This document shows positions 21,658 to 37,000 of a DNA stretch of 64,000 nt, in pieces. Source of the stretch: Mya arenaria (Eukaryota > Mollusca > Bivalvia > Myida > Myidae); assembly GCF_026914265.1 (NCBI RefSeq), contig NC_069124.1, positions 91,168,628 through 91,232,627 on the forward strand. The letters run 5' to 3'. The notes under the pieces were generated by a model that did not search any database, had not been told where the DNA came from, and worked only from the letters and a program-made list of their open reading frames with translations. Each line of letters starts with the position of its first letter. The stretch's first letter is position 1. Made by a program: the position numbers and the translations under genes.

Positions 21658-21807
21658 ATGTTGGAACATCCGGTGTTTGCTTGACACGCGCGGCATGCAT
21701 CCACGGACACATCGGGGCCGCTCCTGCCCCGCGTGTACCTGTTCACGAAGACGGACTGCCAGCTGTGCGATGAGGCGAAGGAGGCCGTGGAACCCATCAT
21801 GCACAAG
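21658..21807 (+). pseudogene. Glutaredoxin-like first exon, unit 2, broken
   Basis: Same structure as the unit 1 fragment: ATG at 21658, TGA at 21682-21684, then VYLFTKTDCQLCDEAKEAVE and PIMHK up to the donor at 21808. It differs in protein from unit 1 at two residues (Glu for Asp, Val for Leu). The second exon is absent from the matching place near 22,900. Confidence 0.7.
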
Positions 21808-21886
21808 GTACTTAGTTGACATTTAATTGAAAAAACACACCACTTTTAGCTTAATAATGTCATACTGACAAGAAATAGCATTGATT

Positions 21887-22285
21887 TTTAGCTCGACTAT
21901 TCGAAAAATAAGGAGGGCTTTATTACTTGCCCCAGAGTCGGCGTCGGCGTCTGGTTAAAGTTTTAGGGCAAGGTGGGATTTTCCCTTATAACTCCAATAC
22001 CCTTCATTCATTTCGCTTAATACTACACACAGTTGTTCAGGGCCATCACATAATAAGGTTAGAATACTCCATATTATCATTGATACAAATTATATCCCCT
22101 GATTGACTATGAAACTTAAAGTTTTAGGGCAGGTTTGGATATTTATTAATAACTCCTATATCCTTCTATCAAATGACTTGATACTTTACACAGTTGTTCA
22201 GGACCATCACACAATGAGGTAACATAACTCTATAGTATTCTTAATGCAAGTAATAGCCCCTGATTGACTTAGGAACTTGGGTTAC
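21887..22285. repeat. Interspersed repeat with internal 2-fold repeat (unit 2)
   Basis: Same element as in unit 1 at the same relative place. Confidence 0.55.
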
Positions 22286-23419
22286 TTCATACAATATTAC
22301 CCGTGGGTACGTTGTAAACTAAAGATGAAGCTTCCTGGTTAAATATTTCCACTTGGCCAAAACTGATAGTAAGTATAACTATTCTTATCTAGAGATGATT
22401 TTATTAGATTGATGATGAAGCGAGTCCGTGGGGAAGTTAATGGGAATGTGACACAGTCGGCGTGGACTACCCAGTTTCATACATGATTCATCAATATTTC
22501 ATGGAAGCACATGCGAGAGGTTGCAAGTGGACAAGTCATATATGGTTCACTGCAGACTCTATAATCAAAATAAGTAGATACATATGAACTGGCAATGTGT
22601 TTACCTTCTTTCTACCCGACGAGTTCTCTTAGGCGTACACTTTACAACTTTGTCAGTTAATTCAAGATTATAACTTTGACAAATCTACTGTCGCATTTCG
22701 GTTATATGTACTGTATGTATTAAATATACTACAAAAAGGTCACCTACGAAGTCATTTTGAGCTGATTAGTGATGTCTTTACCTAATTCCTAGTTCCTCAA
22801 CCGCGTTTTTTATCTGGACTGTTCTGACCTGTATAATGTATATGCTTTACAAATGTCTGTGCATTTTCACAAATTGCCTTTTATTTGTTATGCGTGTTCT
22901 CGTTAAACAAAGTTGTGTGCGTATTGAAAATGACCTTCCTGTTATGATTTACAGTGATGTAACATGGTGACTAGCTCATTTGAATATTTCTATAGATCAA
23001 GCAATAACTATTACTGGTAATGAGCTTGGATGCTGTATACAAACAACTAGTAATTTTTTGAGCCCTTCATATAATGCAGTATTCACTCCCGTTCATACAA
23101 CTTTCTCAGTCATCCGCATTTCAGGAAGCCTTTTGATACTTTTAACATTATTTTGCCATTTTCTTTTCATGGACAATACAAGGTGTCATTTAGAACTGTT
23201 TCCGTTTACTTAAAGTATCGTGTCCTTTGATTGGCGTAGAATCACTATTAGTGGTAAACCATCGATCGTTTTACAGTTACCTTCGACTTGAGACACCTCA
23301 TCCAATAGTCACCAAGTAGTGCCTATGCATTTTATGGTACTATGCGAAGACATTGTGATTTCCAAACGTGGCTGAAAGTTAATAAATTTTAACGTAAGAT
23401 TTATAGTCGTTTTTTTCTA

Positions 23420-24403
23420 ATGGTTTCATTAACTAACATTATGGATAACAATTCTGCGGCGATGAACGCTAGCCACCCAGAAGTGCACATAGGGAGTCCG
23501 CTGCCGATTGCGTGTGGCTGCGTGCTCCTAGTCGTGTGGCTGGCTTCTCTTACGCTATGTTCGGGGGTGTTGCTCGGTCTGTGGCGGACCCGGCAGCTTG
23601 GGGCTCCCGTCAACCACCTCGTCGCCTTCCTACTCGTAAATGAACTATTCGTCAGGTAGGGCCCATGTGGGGTACATTTTTATGATTCCATTGTGTATGT
23701 GTAAATTGTTTTAAGTATGGGTAGAAAAAATGTATGATGTATCTTTTATGTCAGAAATGATACCAACGGAAGAATGGCATGTTTAGTGCAGTACTTATAG
23801 AATATTGAAATATGGTAATTATTGCGACACATGTACAATGTTTAATTTATACTTATTTACTTATTACTGGGTAAAAGGACAAAAACATAGACATGCTAAT
23901 TTGTATTTTGGAGTTATTTCTTAACTGACTGGCATGGCCATATACACAATTTTCTTGACTTCATTTACTCAAATATTGCCGCTTTTTAAGAATAATCCTA
24001 TAATAATAAGGTGTTTTTTGACCTCATATAACCGGTTGTGATGTAAACATTTATAAGATAGCACTCTTGGTTATAATTGCAGTGTATTAGCTATAATTTC
24101 ATTATATAAAGCTAAACTCTTATTATGTAATGATAAAAGTCATTATAGAAAGCTAAGACCACATTATGTTATGCTAAAAGTCATTATCGAAAGCTAAGAC
24201 CACATTATGTAATGAAAAAAGTCACTATAGAGAGCTAATACCACATTATGTAATGAAAAAAGGTCAATATATAAAGCTAAGACTACATTATGTGATGCTG
24301 AAAGTCATTTATGAAGCTTTAACCTCATTATGTATTTTTAAAATTCATTATAAAGCTAAAACAACATTGTATAAAGCTAAACCCTCATAATGTGATGATA
24401 ATA

Positions 24404-24488
<85 letters not shown>

Positions 24489-27400
24489 AAGCTAAGACTA
24501 CATTATGTGATGATGAAAGTCATTTATGAAGCTAAAACCTCACTATGTAATAATGAAAGTCATTATAGAAAGCTTAAACCTCTATATGTACATTTTGTAA
24601 TGTTAAAATTCATTATATAAAGCTAAAACCACATTAAATAAGGCTAAATCCTCATAATGTAATGATAAAAGTCATTATATAAAGCTAAGACTACATTATC
24701 TAATGATTAAACTCATTGTATAATGCTAAAACCTCATTATGTAATGATAAAAGTCATTGTATAAAGCTAAAACCTCATTACGTAATGATAAATGTCATTG
24801 TTTTAAGCTAAAACCTCATTACGTAATGATTAAAGTCATTGTATAAAGCTAAAACCTCATTACGTAATGATTAAAGTCATTGTTTAATGCTAAAACCTCA
24901 TTACGCAATGATAAATGTCATTGTATTACGCTAAAACCTCATTACGTAATGATAAATGTCATTGTATTAAGCTAAAACCTCATTACGTAATGATTAAAGT
25001 CATTGTATAAAGCTAAAACCTCATTACGTAATGATTAAAGTCATTGTATAATGCTAAAACCTCATTACGTAATGATTAAAGTCATTGTATAAAGCTAAAA
25101 CCTCATTACGTAATGATTAAAGTCATTGTATAAAGCTAAAACCTCATTACGTAATGATAAAAGTCATTAAGCTAATGTTTCATTATATCAAGAAAAAAAT
25201 CATTCTTTACTGGTTACAAATGTTTTTAAATCTGACCAGTATTTTGGGAAAGCTTTTTTTACCATTTACCCCCTGGTTGTCATGTATAAGGTTAGACATG
25301 CGACAGGTAGACGTTCAGTACGTGACGCATGTAGTAGGTTAGACATGCGACAGGTAGACGTTCAATACGTGACGCATGTATTAGGTTAGACATGCGACAT
25401 GTAGACGTTCAATACGTGACGCATGTAGTAGGTTAGACATGCGACATGTAGACGTTCAGTACGTGACGCATGTAGTAGGTTAGACATGCGACAGGTAGAC
25501 GTTTAATACGTGGCGCATGTAGTAGGTTAGACATGCGACATGTAGACGTTCAATACGTGACGCATGAAGAAGGTTAGACATGCGACATGTAGACGTTCAA
25601 TACGTGACGCATGAAGAAGGTTAGACATGCGACAGGTAGACGTTCAATACGTGACGCATGTATTAGGTTAGACATGCGACAGGTAGACGTTCAATACGTG
25701 ACGCATGTAGTAGGTTAGACATGCGACATGTAGACGTTCAATACGTGACGCATACGCCCAATTCTCTCATGCTGTAGAATTCTCGATGCCTTTTTGGGCG
25801 TATGCCTATGTGATCACATTATTAGACACTGAAACGGGGGAATTTGACGATAATGGACATGTTTAAGACAGAATGAATAAAGGAATATCTTTTTTTCTAT
25901 ATGAGCCTTTGTATTTGTATGAAACAAATGTATTCATATGCTTATTAGTTTAGTTTAAACTTATTTATTTGTGAAACAAGTTATTACAACAGTATATTAA
26001 TCACTATCGTTGGCACGATGTTACGCGAGAGTGTGGTCTTTTGTTGCGGGGGAAACCGAAGGAAACCGGCTTGGTGACCATATGTTTATTGGTACATGTG
26101 TTCCATTATTTTGAGCCACAATTTCAAGGTCATACATACTCATGTAGACATCACTACCATGTTTAACAATGAATTTTGAAATATTTTGTTCTTGTAAGTT
26201 GAACACCGTTATGATGCAACTAAACTTTTGTTGACATCCGTGCTGCTGGTGACTAACTCGAGGAAACGGGATTGTCTTTGCCGTATAAAGCAACACGTAT
26301 ACTACTAGCTTTTATAGCGATGCGGTGTCCGCCTGAAGAGCGAGATCTCGTGGGTTCCATCCCCATATGGCGCACATAGTAGTTTGTTAAGTCCGATTCG
26401 TTATAAATAGGATCAATAATGCTAATTTTCCACTGGCCGTGTTTTCCACTTTTCGTGATGAAATATTGAGTTAAATAATACTACTAGCATTAACGTTAAT
26501 GTATATTAAGTGATCAATTAGAACATCGTCGAGTTCAGATGTTTACTATCTTCGTCAAAGGACTATTCGGATATAACGTGCTTCCACTGGAACCGGATTT
26601 TCAAACTCAGAAATATTTTGTACTTTGTACTGTATATATATATATATATATATATATACTATATAGTATATACAGTACAAAGTGCGTATTTATTAGAAGA
26701 AAAAAATATATTTTTCAATATTTTTTCACATTTTCGGTTTTATAATATTTAGTTCGGAATTATAAGGGTTTTTTTATTTTAAAAAAAATGATTTAGTTTG
26801 AAAATCCGGTGCCAGTGCGTGCTTCAACTGCAAGTGTTCGGATTTAATGTATATTTACTACTTTTTCTGAACTATCGTTACAAGTATCATCTTAGGCGGA
26901 GATCTTACTTTATTTTGCAGAATATACAAACATATTTATTAATTCCTTAATATGGTATGTTGTTTATAAACTTATTTTGAGAATTGTTACATATGCACTC
27001 CTCAATTAGGACTTATTCTTTGACATTCGACTTTGTCACGGACCTATAAACCATAGGCTTATAAGTCCGTGACTTTGTTAAGTACTTGAAAACACCCAAA
27101 TTAAGTAAGTTCTGTTCGTAAAGTTTGATGTTTTGTGTCTCTCTTTCAGTGTCTTGCTTCCTTATCTTGTACCTCTAAACAGGGCTTACTCTTGATTTTA
27201 TTCGAATACTGGGCTTGTCCCTCTACTTGGCAATGTTATGTTTCAGTAAGGCTTCGTATGAAGTTATCAACATGTAATACATACAAGAGTTTAGGAACAT
27301 TGAAAACATAAATTGAATACTTATTTTTATATTTTGTATGTATACTATTTGCAATTCAGAAAGGCTTAACATGTTTTAAATTATGATTATGTTTTGAGAT

Positions 27401-30400
27401 GGCAACAATAATATAGATTTATGGAAATGAGAGAGAATAGAGTGGCGATACGTCAATAGGTCAGGCCAATACGAGAACCCTTATACATACAGTTTTTTCT
27501 TGCCATTTCTGTAGATTTTGAAATTGCGTGCTCAATATAATATCATCCTCTTCAGCGAAACAAGCTTGTGAGTTTCCCAGATTTAACATTCTATTTAGCT
27601 GTACGCCATTTAAGTGAAAGTTTTTTTTCTAAAATAATACGAAGATGACGCGTAAAACAAATATGCGGCGACGGCAGCTCAAATTACCATACACAAGCAA
27701 ATAGAAAATATTTCATATTAACATCGAATATATACGCGGTATCATCATTTCAAATGAGCATTTTTTTCCAATATCAAAATGGGCGTCATTGTTATATGGT
27801 TTCAATAAAACAACCATATTAAAGCAATGCTACCGAGTATTTTGTGGGGATTTCTTTATTTGTTCGACTTTTAGATGTATATATTACTATCTGTAATAAG
27901 ATATTTTAAAGTTCATGGATTAAAAAACCCAACATTTTAAAATAGTTTAACATGCGGCGATTAGCCATTAGAAATAGCGTAATCATCTTCTAATTTCGAA
28001 ATTCGATAAATTAAAACTGTCCTCGCACTCTTCCAACAGTATTTTTTTTAAAAACCCACCAGGAAATAATTTTTCTCCCGGCACCTCAGATAAGTACATC
28101 CAAATATTTAACCATGCTAGAAATTATTTTCTCCCACCTCAGATAAGTAGATGCCATAATTTAACAATGCTAGAAATTCTTATCTTGCCCACGGGCGAAG
28201 ATAAAATGCCCGTATGGAACTCCTTTTTTATGGTCGCCGCATAGTAATTACCTCCCTTGTTGAAAACTGTCGTCTGTAGCATCATGGAAACCTTGTCTTA
28301 TGGCAATATTAAGAACGCTAATTAATTATTTCTCGCTTCAAATGTTACCATAAAACAGTTTTCACGCACCTTTCAAGAAATAATGCTTCACTCTCCTTAG
28401 AACTATTTGGCTATTAACATAATGTGTATCACTGTGCGCATATCCATGACAACTACGAATAATCCCATATCCATACGCAATTATTTTCACTAAGCACAAA
28501 AGAGTTCCAGCAAAAAAAATACATTTTTACTTAATTTTGTTTAACTGAGGTGGAAGAAAAAGCATCTAACATAGCCGCTCGTGTAAGATAGGTTCATTCC
28601 GACCCTCGGGCAGGGTGTTTTGCGGAAACTCGGTAAACCTCGTTTCCTCAAAACACGCTACACTCGGTGCGGAATGAACCTATCTTACACTCTCGGCCAT
28701 GGAAGATACCCATAATCTTGCCAACGGGCAAAGATAAAACAAGTACCCGTATCGAACTTCTTTTTTAATGGTCGTCACATTGTAATTACCTCCCTTGTTG
28801 AAGACTGTCGTCTCTAGCATCACAGAAACCTTGTCTTGTGGCAATATTCAGAATGCTAATTAATTATTTCTCGCTTTAAATGTCACCATAAAAAAGATTT
28901 CACGCACCTTTCAAGAAATAATGTTTCACTCTCCTCAGAATTATTTGAAGACATATTTAACTATTAATATAATCTGTATCACTGCGCGCATATCCATAAA
29001 AAGCACGAATAACGCATACTTTCACTACGCATGAAAGTGTTCCAGCGAAAAAATACAATTTAACTTTATTTTGTTTAACCGAGGTGGGAGAAAAGGCATC
29101 TTCCATTGCCGCTCTCGGAAGAAAGGTTCATCCCAAACCTCGCGTAGGCTGTTTTTTGGAAACTCGGTAAACCTCATTTCCGCAAAACACACTACGCTCG
29201 GGTTAGGATGAACCTTCCTCCCACCTCAGGTAAGTAAATCCCATAATTTAACAATGCTAGAAATTCTTATCTTGCCCACGGGCGCAGATAAAATGCCCGT
29301 ATGGAACTCCTTTTTAATGGTTGCCGCATAGTAAATACCTCCCTTGTTGAAAACTGTCGTCTGCAGCATCATGGAAACCTTGTCTAAGGCAATATTTAGA
29401 ACGCTAATTAATTATTTCTCGCTTCAAATGTTACCATAAAACAGTTTTCACGCACCTTTCAAGAAATAATGCTTCACTCTCCTTAGAACTATTTGGCTAT
29501 TAACATAATGTGTATCACTGTGCGCATATCCATGACAACTACGAATTATCGCATATCCATACGCAATTACTTTCACTAAGCACAAAAGAGTTCCAGCGAA
29601 AAAAATACATTTTTACTTTATTTTGTTTAACTGAGGTGGGAGAAAAAGCATCTACCATAGCCGCTCGTGTAAGATAGGTTCATTCCGACCCTTGCGCAGG
29701 GTGTTTTGCGGAAACTCGGTAAACCTCGTTTCGGCAAAACACCCTACGCTCGGGTCGGAATGAACCTGTCTTACACTCTCGGCCATGGAAGATACATATA
29801 ATCTTACGCTCTCTGCCATGTAAGATACTTATAATCATCTGACTGGTGGCATATAACTGCCGTAAGATAACCTGTTGACGTTCGCGAATTGTTTCTTGCG
29901 TTAACCAGTTAGTATCTTACTTATTAAGTGGAATTCGCAAACCATAACTTATTAACTAGTTTGTGTTGTACAATTTTAAAAAGGTAATTGGTGGTAGTGT
30001 TGGGTACTTTCAAGCCTGTTTTAGTCTTATGATAGTTATCTTACCAAAACGGAGACGCGAATATTAACTAGAAAGCTTGATAATTATCGCAAAAATAAGT
30101 GGTTAACACGAAACAATTCGCGAACGTTAACAGGTTCTCTTACGGCAGTTATAAGCCACCATAGTATGATCTGTCTCAAGTAAATTATGTCATAAATAAG
30201 TATGCATCTGGTCAATCATGTTTATACGATTTTAGTTTTCAAAATTGTTAATAAACACAAGTCAATTTTTGAATGAAATTGCTCGATGTGCTCAGAAAGA
30301 CATCAAAATGGCCCGAAAATTCCCGAAACAAATGTTGGTGGGTGACTTTCGCCCATTTTAGTGGTGATTTTCCTTCATAAACAACGTATAAAGTGGTGGG

Positions 30401-30989
30401 AATTTAAAACTTATGACTCCTCAATGTACTGGATACTTATTTGCATGCAGCATTGCACACATTTTTTAGGAAATTATTTCATAGATTGTTGTTTTGTTTT
30501 TTGCCAACTCGTGTCCAAATGCAACAGTACCTTTATTTTGATGAATAACTAAATTCTGTGTTGATTTCGGGCTTTCAAAAGTCATTAATAAAAAAAATCA
30601 CTTTAACTGTTATACAATGTTTATTTCACTTTTTTGAGAAATGCAAAATGTGTGTTCTACCCCTTGTCAATAGATTCTATGTAATGTAAAAATCGAGAGA
30701 AACTCCTGTGGTTTCAATAATAATTAATTCTATAATATTTCTTGCGACTTTAAATGTAGTTCATTTTTTCATCGTGAATAATTTGCATGTTTACCTATGA
30801 AAGGATACTGGTTTCTATAGTTCAGCTCACAATACTAAGTAGTGCACTAAACAAGAGATATTTCTGCTGGCGTCATTTACATATGGTGATATTGAACATA
30901 TCTACATAATATTTTTGAGCACTGCATGGAGGGAGATCAATTATTGGGCCGAATATATACTGACTATGGTAATGGAAGGGTTTGTTAGC

Positions 30990-31026
<37 letters not shown>

Positions 31027-34000
31027 GGTCGGTCGGTCGGTCGATCGGTCGGTCAGTCGTTCGGTCGTTCGGTCGGTCGGTCGGTCGGTCGGTCAGTCAG
31101 TCAGTCAGTCAGTCAGTCAGTCAGGTCAGGTCAGGTTAGGTCAGGTCAGTCAATCAGTCAGTCAGTGAGTTAAACTGAGACTTTTCTGAGGAAGATGGGC
31201 TGGTGTCATCAGGTTCATATATGTAGAATGTATGTTTATAATCAATTGTGACGGTATTTATGACAGGTTGCTGGGCTCACCGCTCATTCTGATGTCCATG
31301 TTCACGCGTCGTTGGCTGTTTGGTGATGCCGGGTGTGTTTTCTACGCGTTCTGGATGACCTTGCTCGGCGTGACGTCCATCTCACTATTCACCGGTAACA
31401 TTGTCGTTATCGAAATAATTTTGTAATGCATCCACGCCCACCTGAGCACATACTTCTCATATTCGAAATACTTTAACAGAATCTTCATCTGCATGGGACT
31501 GTTATATAAAAGTATATGGTTGCAACTTAACTCAACCGACTCTTGAGCTCATACATGGCCATTGCGATCGCCTATTTTTTTCACGGCGGGGCCGGTACGT
31601 AGGACGTATTTCGTTGTTCATTTCAATACTCTTGTTGATCTTTTTCTAATAGAACTTCATGGGAAGTTTGTTTCTATACATTCCATATCAAGTTTGACGA
31701 GTCATAAAAAATCTCTTAAGTTTAAGTGCCAAATTGTTTGCCTTGAGGCCAGTTTTGACTAGAGTTTCAACGAAAAGAATGGGGATGTCGTATTTTTAAA
31801 CATTGATTTCCGCCAACTAACTTAAGCCATCATTGGTGGATGGTAATGAAAGTTTGTGTGTACTACCACTACGCACTACATACACGTATTATTATTACTT
31901 TTAAGAAGAATCAGCCATTACAATATTATAACAAGACAGCTTTTGATGCAAGACATCGACGACGCGGCTGAATAGATCAACATGTAAATATATTATAATT
32001 AAATTCGAATGTTGATACACGTAATAAGTTTAAACGTTCTTATAAGTGTTAGAAATAAGCGGTAATTTAGAATACATGTCCTTAAATGTGAAACGTGTCC
32101 ACATTTAAGGTCGATATCAGGTGTCGGCCTATTTTAGTAAACTGAGCATTGCGATGTTCTGTTATGGTAGACGTCTCTTTGAACGACAAACGTTACATGT
32201 GATGCCATGCTTGTGTGTAAATGTATTGGTGTTTGTCTTCTCGCGAATATTGGCTGCATTAAGGCTTGACCCCGCACATATTGGCTGCATTAAGGCTTGA
32301 CCCCGCACATATTGGCTGCATTAAGGCTTGACCCCGCACATATTGGCTGCATTAAGGCTTGACCCCGCACGTATTGGCTGCATTAAGGCTTGACCCCGCG
32401 CATATTGGCTGCATTAAGGCTTGACACCGCGCATATTGACTGCACTAAGGCTTGACACCGCACATATTGGCTGCACTAAGGCTTGACACCGCGCATATTG
32501 GCTGCAATAAGGCTTGACCCCGCGCATATTGGCTGCATTAAGGCTTGACACCGCACATATTGGCTGCACTAAGGCTTGACACCGCACATATTGGCTGCAC
32601 TAAGGCTTGACCCCGCGCATATTGGCTGCATTAAGGCTTGACACCGCACATTTTGGCTGCACTAAGGCCTGACACCGCACATATTGGCTGCATTAAGGCT
32701 TGACACCGCGCATATTGGCTACATTAAGGCTTGACCCCGCGCATATTGGCTGCATTAAGGCTTGACACCGCACATATTGGCTGCACTAAGGCTTGACACC
32801 GCACATATTGGCTGCACTAAGGCTTGACACCGCGCATATTGGCTGCATTAAGGCTTGACACCGCACATATTGGCTGCATTAAGGCCTGACCGCCATGAAC
32901 GTTTTGCATAATGCCACAAATGACATGAAAAAAGAGTGACTGCAAATCCCAGTCAAAACCAGATATAGAAACAGAAATAGATACAAAAGCTCCGATTGCG
33001 ATGTCCTAGAATTTTGCGAAGAGATCTCGGTGTATAACACCGTTACTCGGGATACAACTTTCTTGTGTTAAATCAGTACTGAGTCCACCATTTCCAAGTA
33101 CTACCCTTTGAATGCTGCGCGCTCGGGACAGAAGATAACGGTACCATGTTACATCGTCTTTCAGTTTGACGCGCCGGGATTTGAACCCCAGACCTTCCAC
33201 ATCCGAAGCGAGCTCTTTACCAGTCCACTGAGCTATCGGGGCGGTCAAATGGCAGCTACATGAGTTGTTTCTTTTATTGTACTATAAAATCAGCTAATAG
33301 TACCATGGTGTTCTTGTCTTTAACTTATGACAAGTATGCGAGTTAAAACATAGTAGCGATTTTCAAGCACAACACGTCTCGCCCGCGACCAGTCACAATC
33401 GAAAGGAAGCAAATAATTTTGATAGTTTTCGTTAAAGCGAAACATCATTTGTGCGAACAATATTTTTCACTTCTTGGCTTCCTCAATCAGTGTCTTAGGC
33501 CTACTTTTCATCATTTATGTTTGTTTAAAATCGTGTGAATTAAGCTTTGAACGTTATTTTTATATCTCTCGAATTTAAATCAGTGAATCAAGTTCGAGTT
33601 TCGGTAATTATATACTATTATCAAATACATAAATTACACTAGTACTCAAGTCCTTGTACTCTCACATGCTTATTTACTGTACCAGCTATAGGACAACGTG
33701 TATATACTTTGTGTTCATAGAAAATCAGTACCTTTAACATGATTGCGACATGCCTAAATAAACACTATTATTACAAGACAGACAGAACACACATGTATAA
33801 TAAACTGTTTATGGCCCCGCCTCATGACAGTCAACAAATCATAAGTCTGAGAAGTTTGACTCCATAAACACACATTTGTAAATAATGGCAAACTAATCAA
33901 AGTACTGTAAATCCTGCAGGGGACTGTTGGCAATATGTTGCATGGAGAGGCGTATTGAAATATGTCCATGGTATGGAGCATGTTTTCACAGTTAACGAAA

Positions 34001-37000
34001 CGGTCCACTATATATGCCGATTAATAACGTGTGATCATTGTGCGAAATGTTCAAAACTTATTGGTATGATTGGTACGAAATGTCCTCAATATTCTCTGGA
34101 TAACAAAGTTACAGAGTAGCTACGAACCTTTCAATCGAACAGACGTAAATGACACACTTTTTCAAAATAAATCTCGGATTATGTATAAAGTAGTACAAAA
34201 TAACTCAATGAAACTTGACATGGATTAAGCAGTCGTCCATTTGCGGTGCAGATCATTATTTAGAGCAAATTTGTGATGTTCAAAGGGAGATCTCCATTTA
34301 ATAAACTCACATGAATTCATTAACAAACATTCAGAACAATTTTATAATGGCCCGTGGTATGAATGACAGGTCTCCTTCCAGCAGTACTTTCAGCTCTTTG
34401 ATTATAACTGGTTTCAAAGTAAAAGCTAACGCTGTCCATCTTGTTCATAACGAAACTCATGTTTTTATGATCAACACTTATAAATGTGCACATAAATGTG
34501 TAACATGTAACCAGTGTCTAATATAATACTATCAACATTGCAGCCATCGCCATATTCCGATACATTATCGTGTGTCGATCGCGGTTCAGCTCCCGTCTCA
34601 CGCCCGCTTTGTGCAACCTTGTCGGGGGTGGTTGCTTCCTGCACGGGCTGGTGTGGGCGGTCGTGCCGCTCACTGGGATCGGACACACGGGATATGTGTA
34701 CGAGCCGTCGCGTCTGTCGTGCACGCCCGACTGGGACCCGCCAAACGTTGGCTACATTTCCGGCCTGTTCACAGCCTCATTCTTCATTCCTGTCTCAATA
34801 GCCTCATTCTCCTTTGTACAGATCAAACGAAAGGTAATTATACTACTTTAAGCATTTGTTTTAAAATAATAAATTCGGGGTTTTTAATGTCTTCTTACAC
34901 GAAATGTGTCAGTATAAATATCAGAACACGGGCATCATAACAGTTTTGAGAAGTTTGCGTAACATCTTTGGATTTCAAAATAAGTTTGTAGTAATGTGAA
35001 AGTATGACATTTACGTCTGGGTGAGAATGGCTGCTTCCTTTTTTGCTCGTCATTGTTGCTTTTTTATGAAAAAATTAATGTAATAGCAATTGTTTGAATG
35101 GTAGTTTGAAAATGCAGTATAGGATTTTTAAGACACTTGCCATAAAGTTTCACCATGATGAGCCGGCATGTCGGGCATTAGACCCAGGTCTGTACCTTAA
35201 AAAGTCAAGGTCAAGGTAAAAGGTCAAAGGTTGAAATGATCCTTGTCCGGGCTGTTTGTTGATCACCATGATGAGGCGCTGGGTATGTACATCAAGGGTC
35301 AAGGTCAAGTATAGAAGTAGAAGGAAAAGCCTATATCACAAAGATCAAGGTCATACTTAGAGGTAAAATGTGTAAATGAGTACTGTTGATTGGACTGGGC
35401 CTTATCAAGACTGTATCTTTACCAACGATTATAGGAATTTCAAAAAAAAAATGTATCTTTTGTCATTGATTATAGGAATTTAAAAAAAAATGGAATTCAC
35501 CATGCTGAGGCGTAGTTTCGCTGGTACACGTATTGTTCAGCACCATGTTATTCTGTGTTGAAATTGCATGGAAGAGCATTATGTCTGTGTCAAAGGCTCG
35601 ATATGTCGCCATTTGGCGTCTTGTTTAAATTAAAGATCAACTAGCTCATTTTTTTGTAGATTTCATCTTTACTCAAGCATAAACTTTGTATCAAAGAAAT
35701 AATTTTAAATCTGACTTCGATAATACGTCTAAAGTGCAAACCAAAAACTTTGTAGGTCTATCGTAGGAGGGAAAAAAATCGGCCCAATATATGACCATGA
35801 TCGGATAAAGATAAATTTTTGTCTGACACAACTTTCAATGTCTATAGAATTGTCCTATTTACTAACGCGCTCGAGATTGCAGGCCCATCGTCACCGGCTG
35901 CGGCCCACAGCATCGGCCCGGTACATCCAGATGGAACACGACCTCACCGTCCTCTGCGTCATCACCATGGGTACGTAACTCTGTAGGAATTCTTTGTCGG
36001 CTCAACACAACTTTGGTGCTGACTTGCATACACTTAATATCAAATATGTTTTATTAAACATGTAAATACATGCAACTACATGTACCACCTTTACGGAAAT
36101 TAAACGCCATTTTTATAATGGGAACTGGTCATGTATAAACGTACGTATGCTTACAAAGTCCGTATGTTCGTCTGTCATTTCAATAAAGTGGCTCTTTCAT
36201 TTTGTGACAACGGCTATCTACTGATAGTTACATTAACATCACCGTCGGGCACCCCCGAGACCATCTACGATATGCTTTTAAAGTGTAACGGAATTAAGTA
36301 CCGTGGTTGCCGACGATGCATTTATATATGACACAATTGACACCAAAGTTGGGTTGACACTTGTTAGATGCGTTTCTTAATATATTTTTTTATTATTTAA
36401 TGTGGCCAGACCGCGCACATTTTGTAATTTGTGCCTGACGGTTTTGCTACCCAATTGAGCTGTTAATATTATTTACCGTTGATTATTATGTTAGAAACAT
36501 GTATTCAAGTGTTCAGGCTCGTTCCCCAAAAAATCACATTTAATCATTTAGAAGCGGTCTGACAACCAACCCATTTAAAAGATCAAAACCGCAAAAATTC
36601 CATGTAGTAAATATGCAACCGTCATATTTCCTTTAATCATTAATGGTATTATTTCATGAGGTTTGTTTAAAAGCGCACTGACTAGAACAGAGACATTCTA
36701 TAAGCATTTCGCGCTGTACACTAAGACATGGACATTTAAATTTGGTATCCTAGACAATAAGTCGGCTGCGGCTGGCATGCCGACTTAATCGTTTAGAGGA
36801 CCAACAATAACACTAATCATTTCATAGCGTTTGTAGTTGTAGGGTAACCCGTTCATCTCTGATAAAATAAAGAGTTTTTAATATCGACCAGGCTTCATAA
36901 TATCCTCTGTGCTATTCCAGCAATGTTCCTGTTCTCCTGGACACCATATGCGGTAATAGCGTACCTCCATACTCTGGGAATTGCTAGCGGAATTGTCACC

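Larger units (their letters stand above)
25755..30045. other. 4.3-kb block present only in unit 2
   Basis: Replaces nothing in unit 1, where the 47-bp array joins directly to the sequence found here at about 30,046 (AAAACGGAGACGCG). It holds hairpins, a tRNA-like SINE scrap, the fold-back array at 28,060-29,850 and the left arm of another fold-back element. No gene recognised. Confidence 0.75.
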
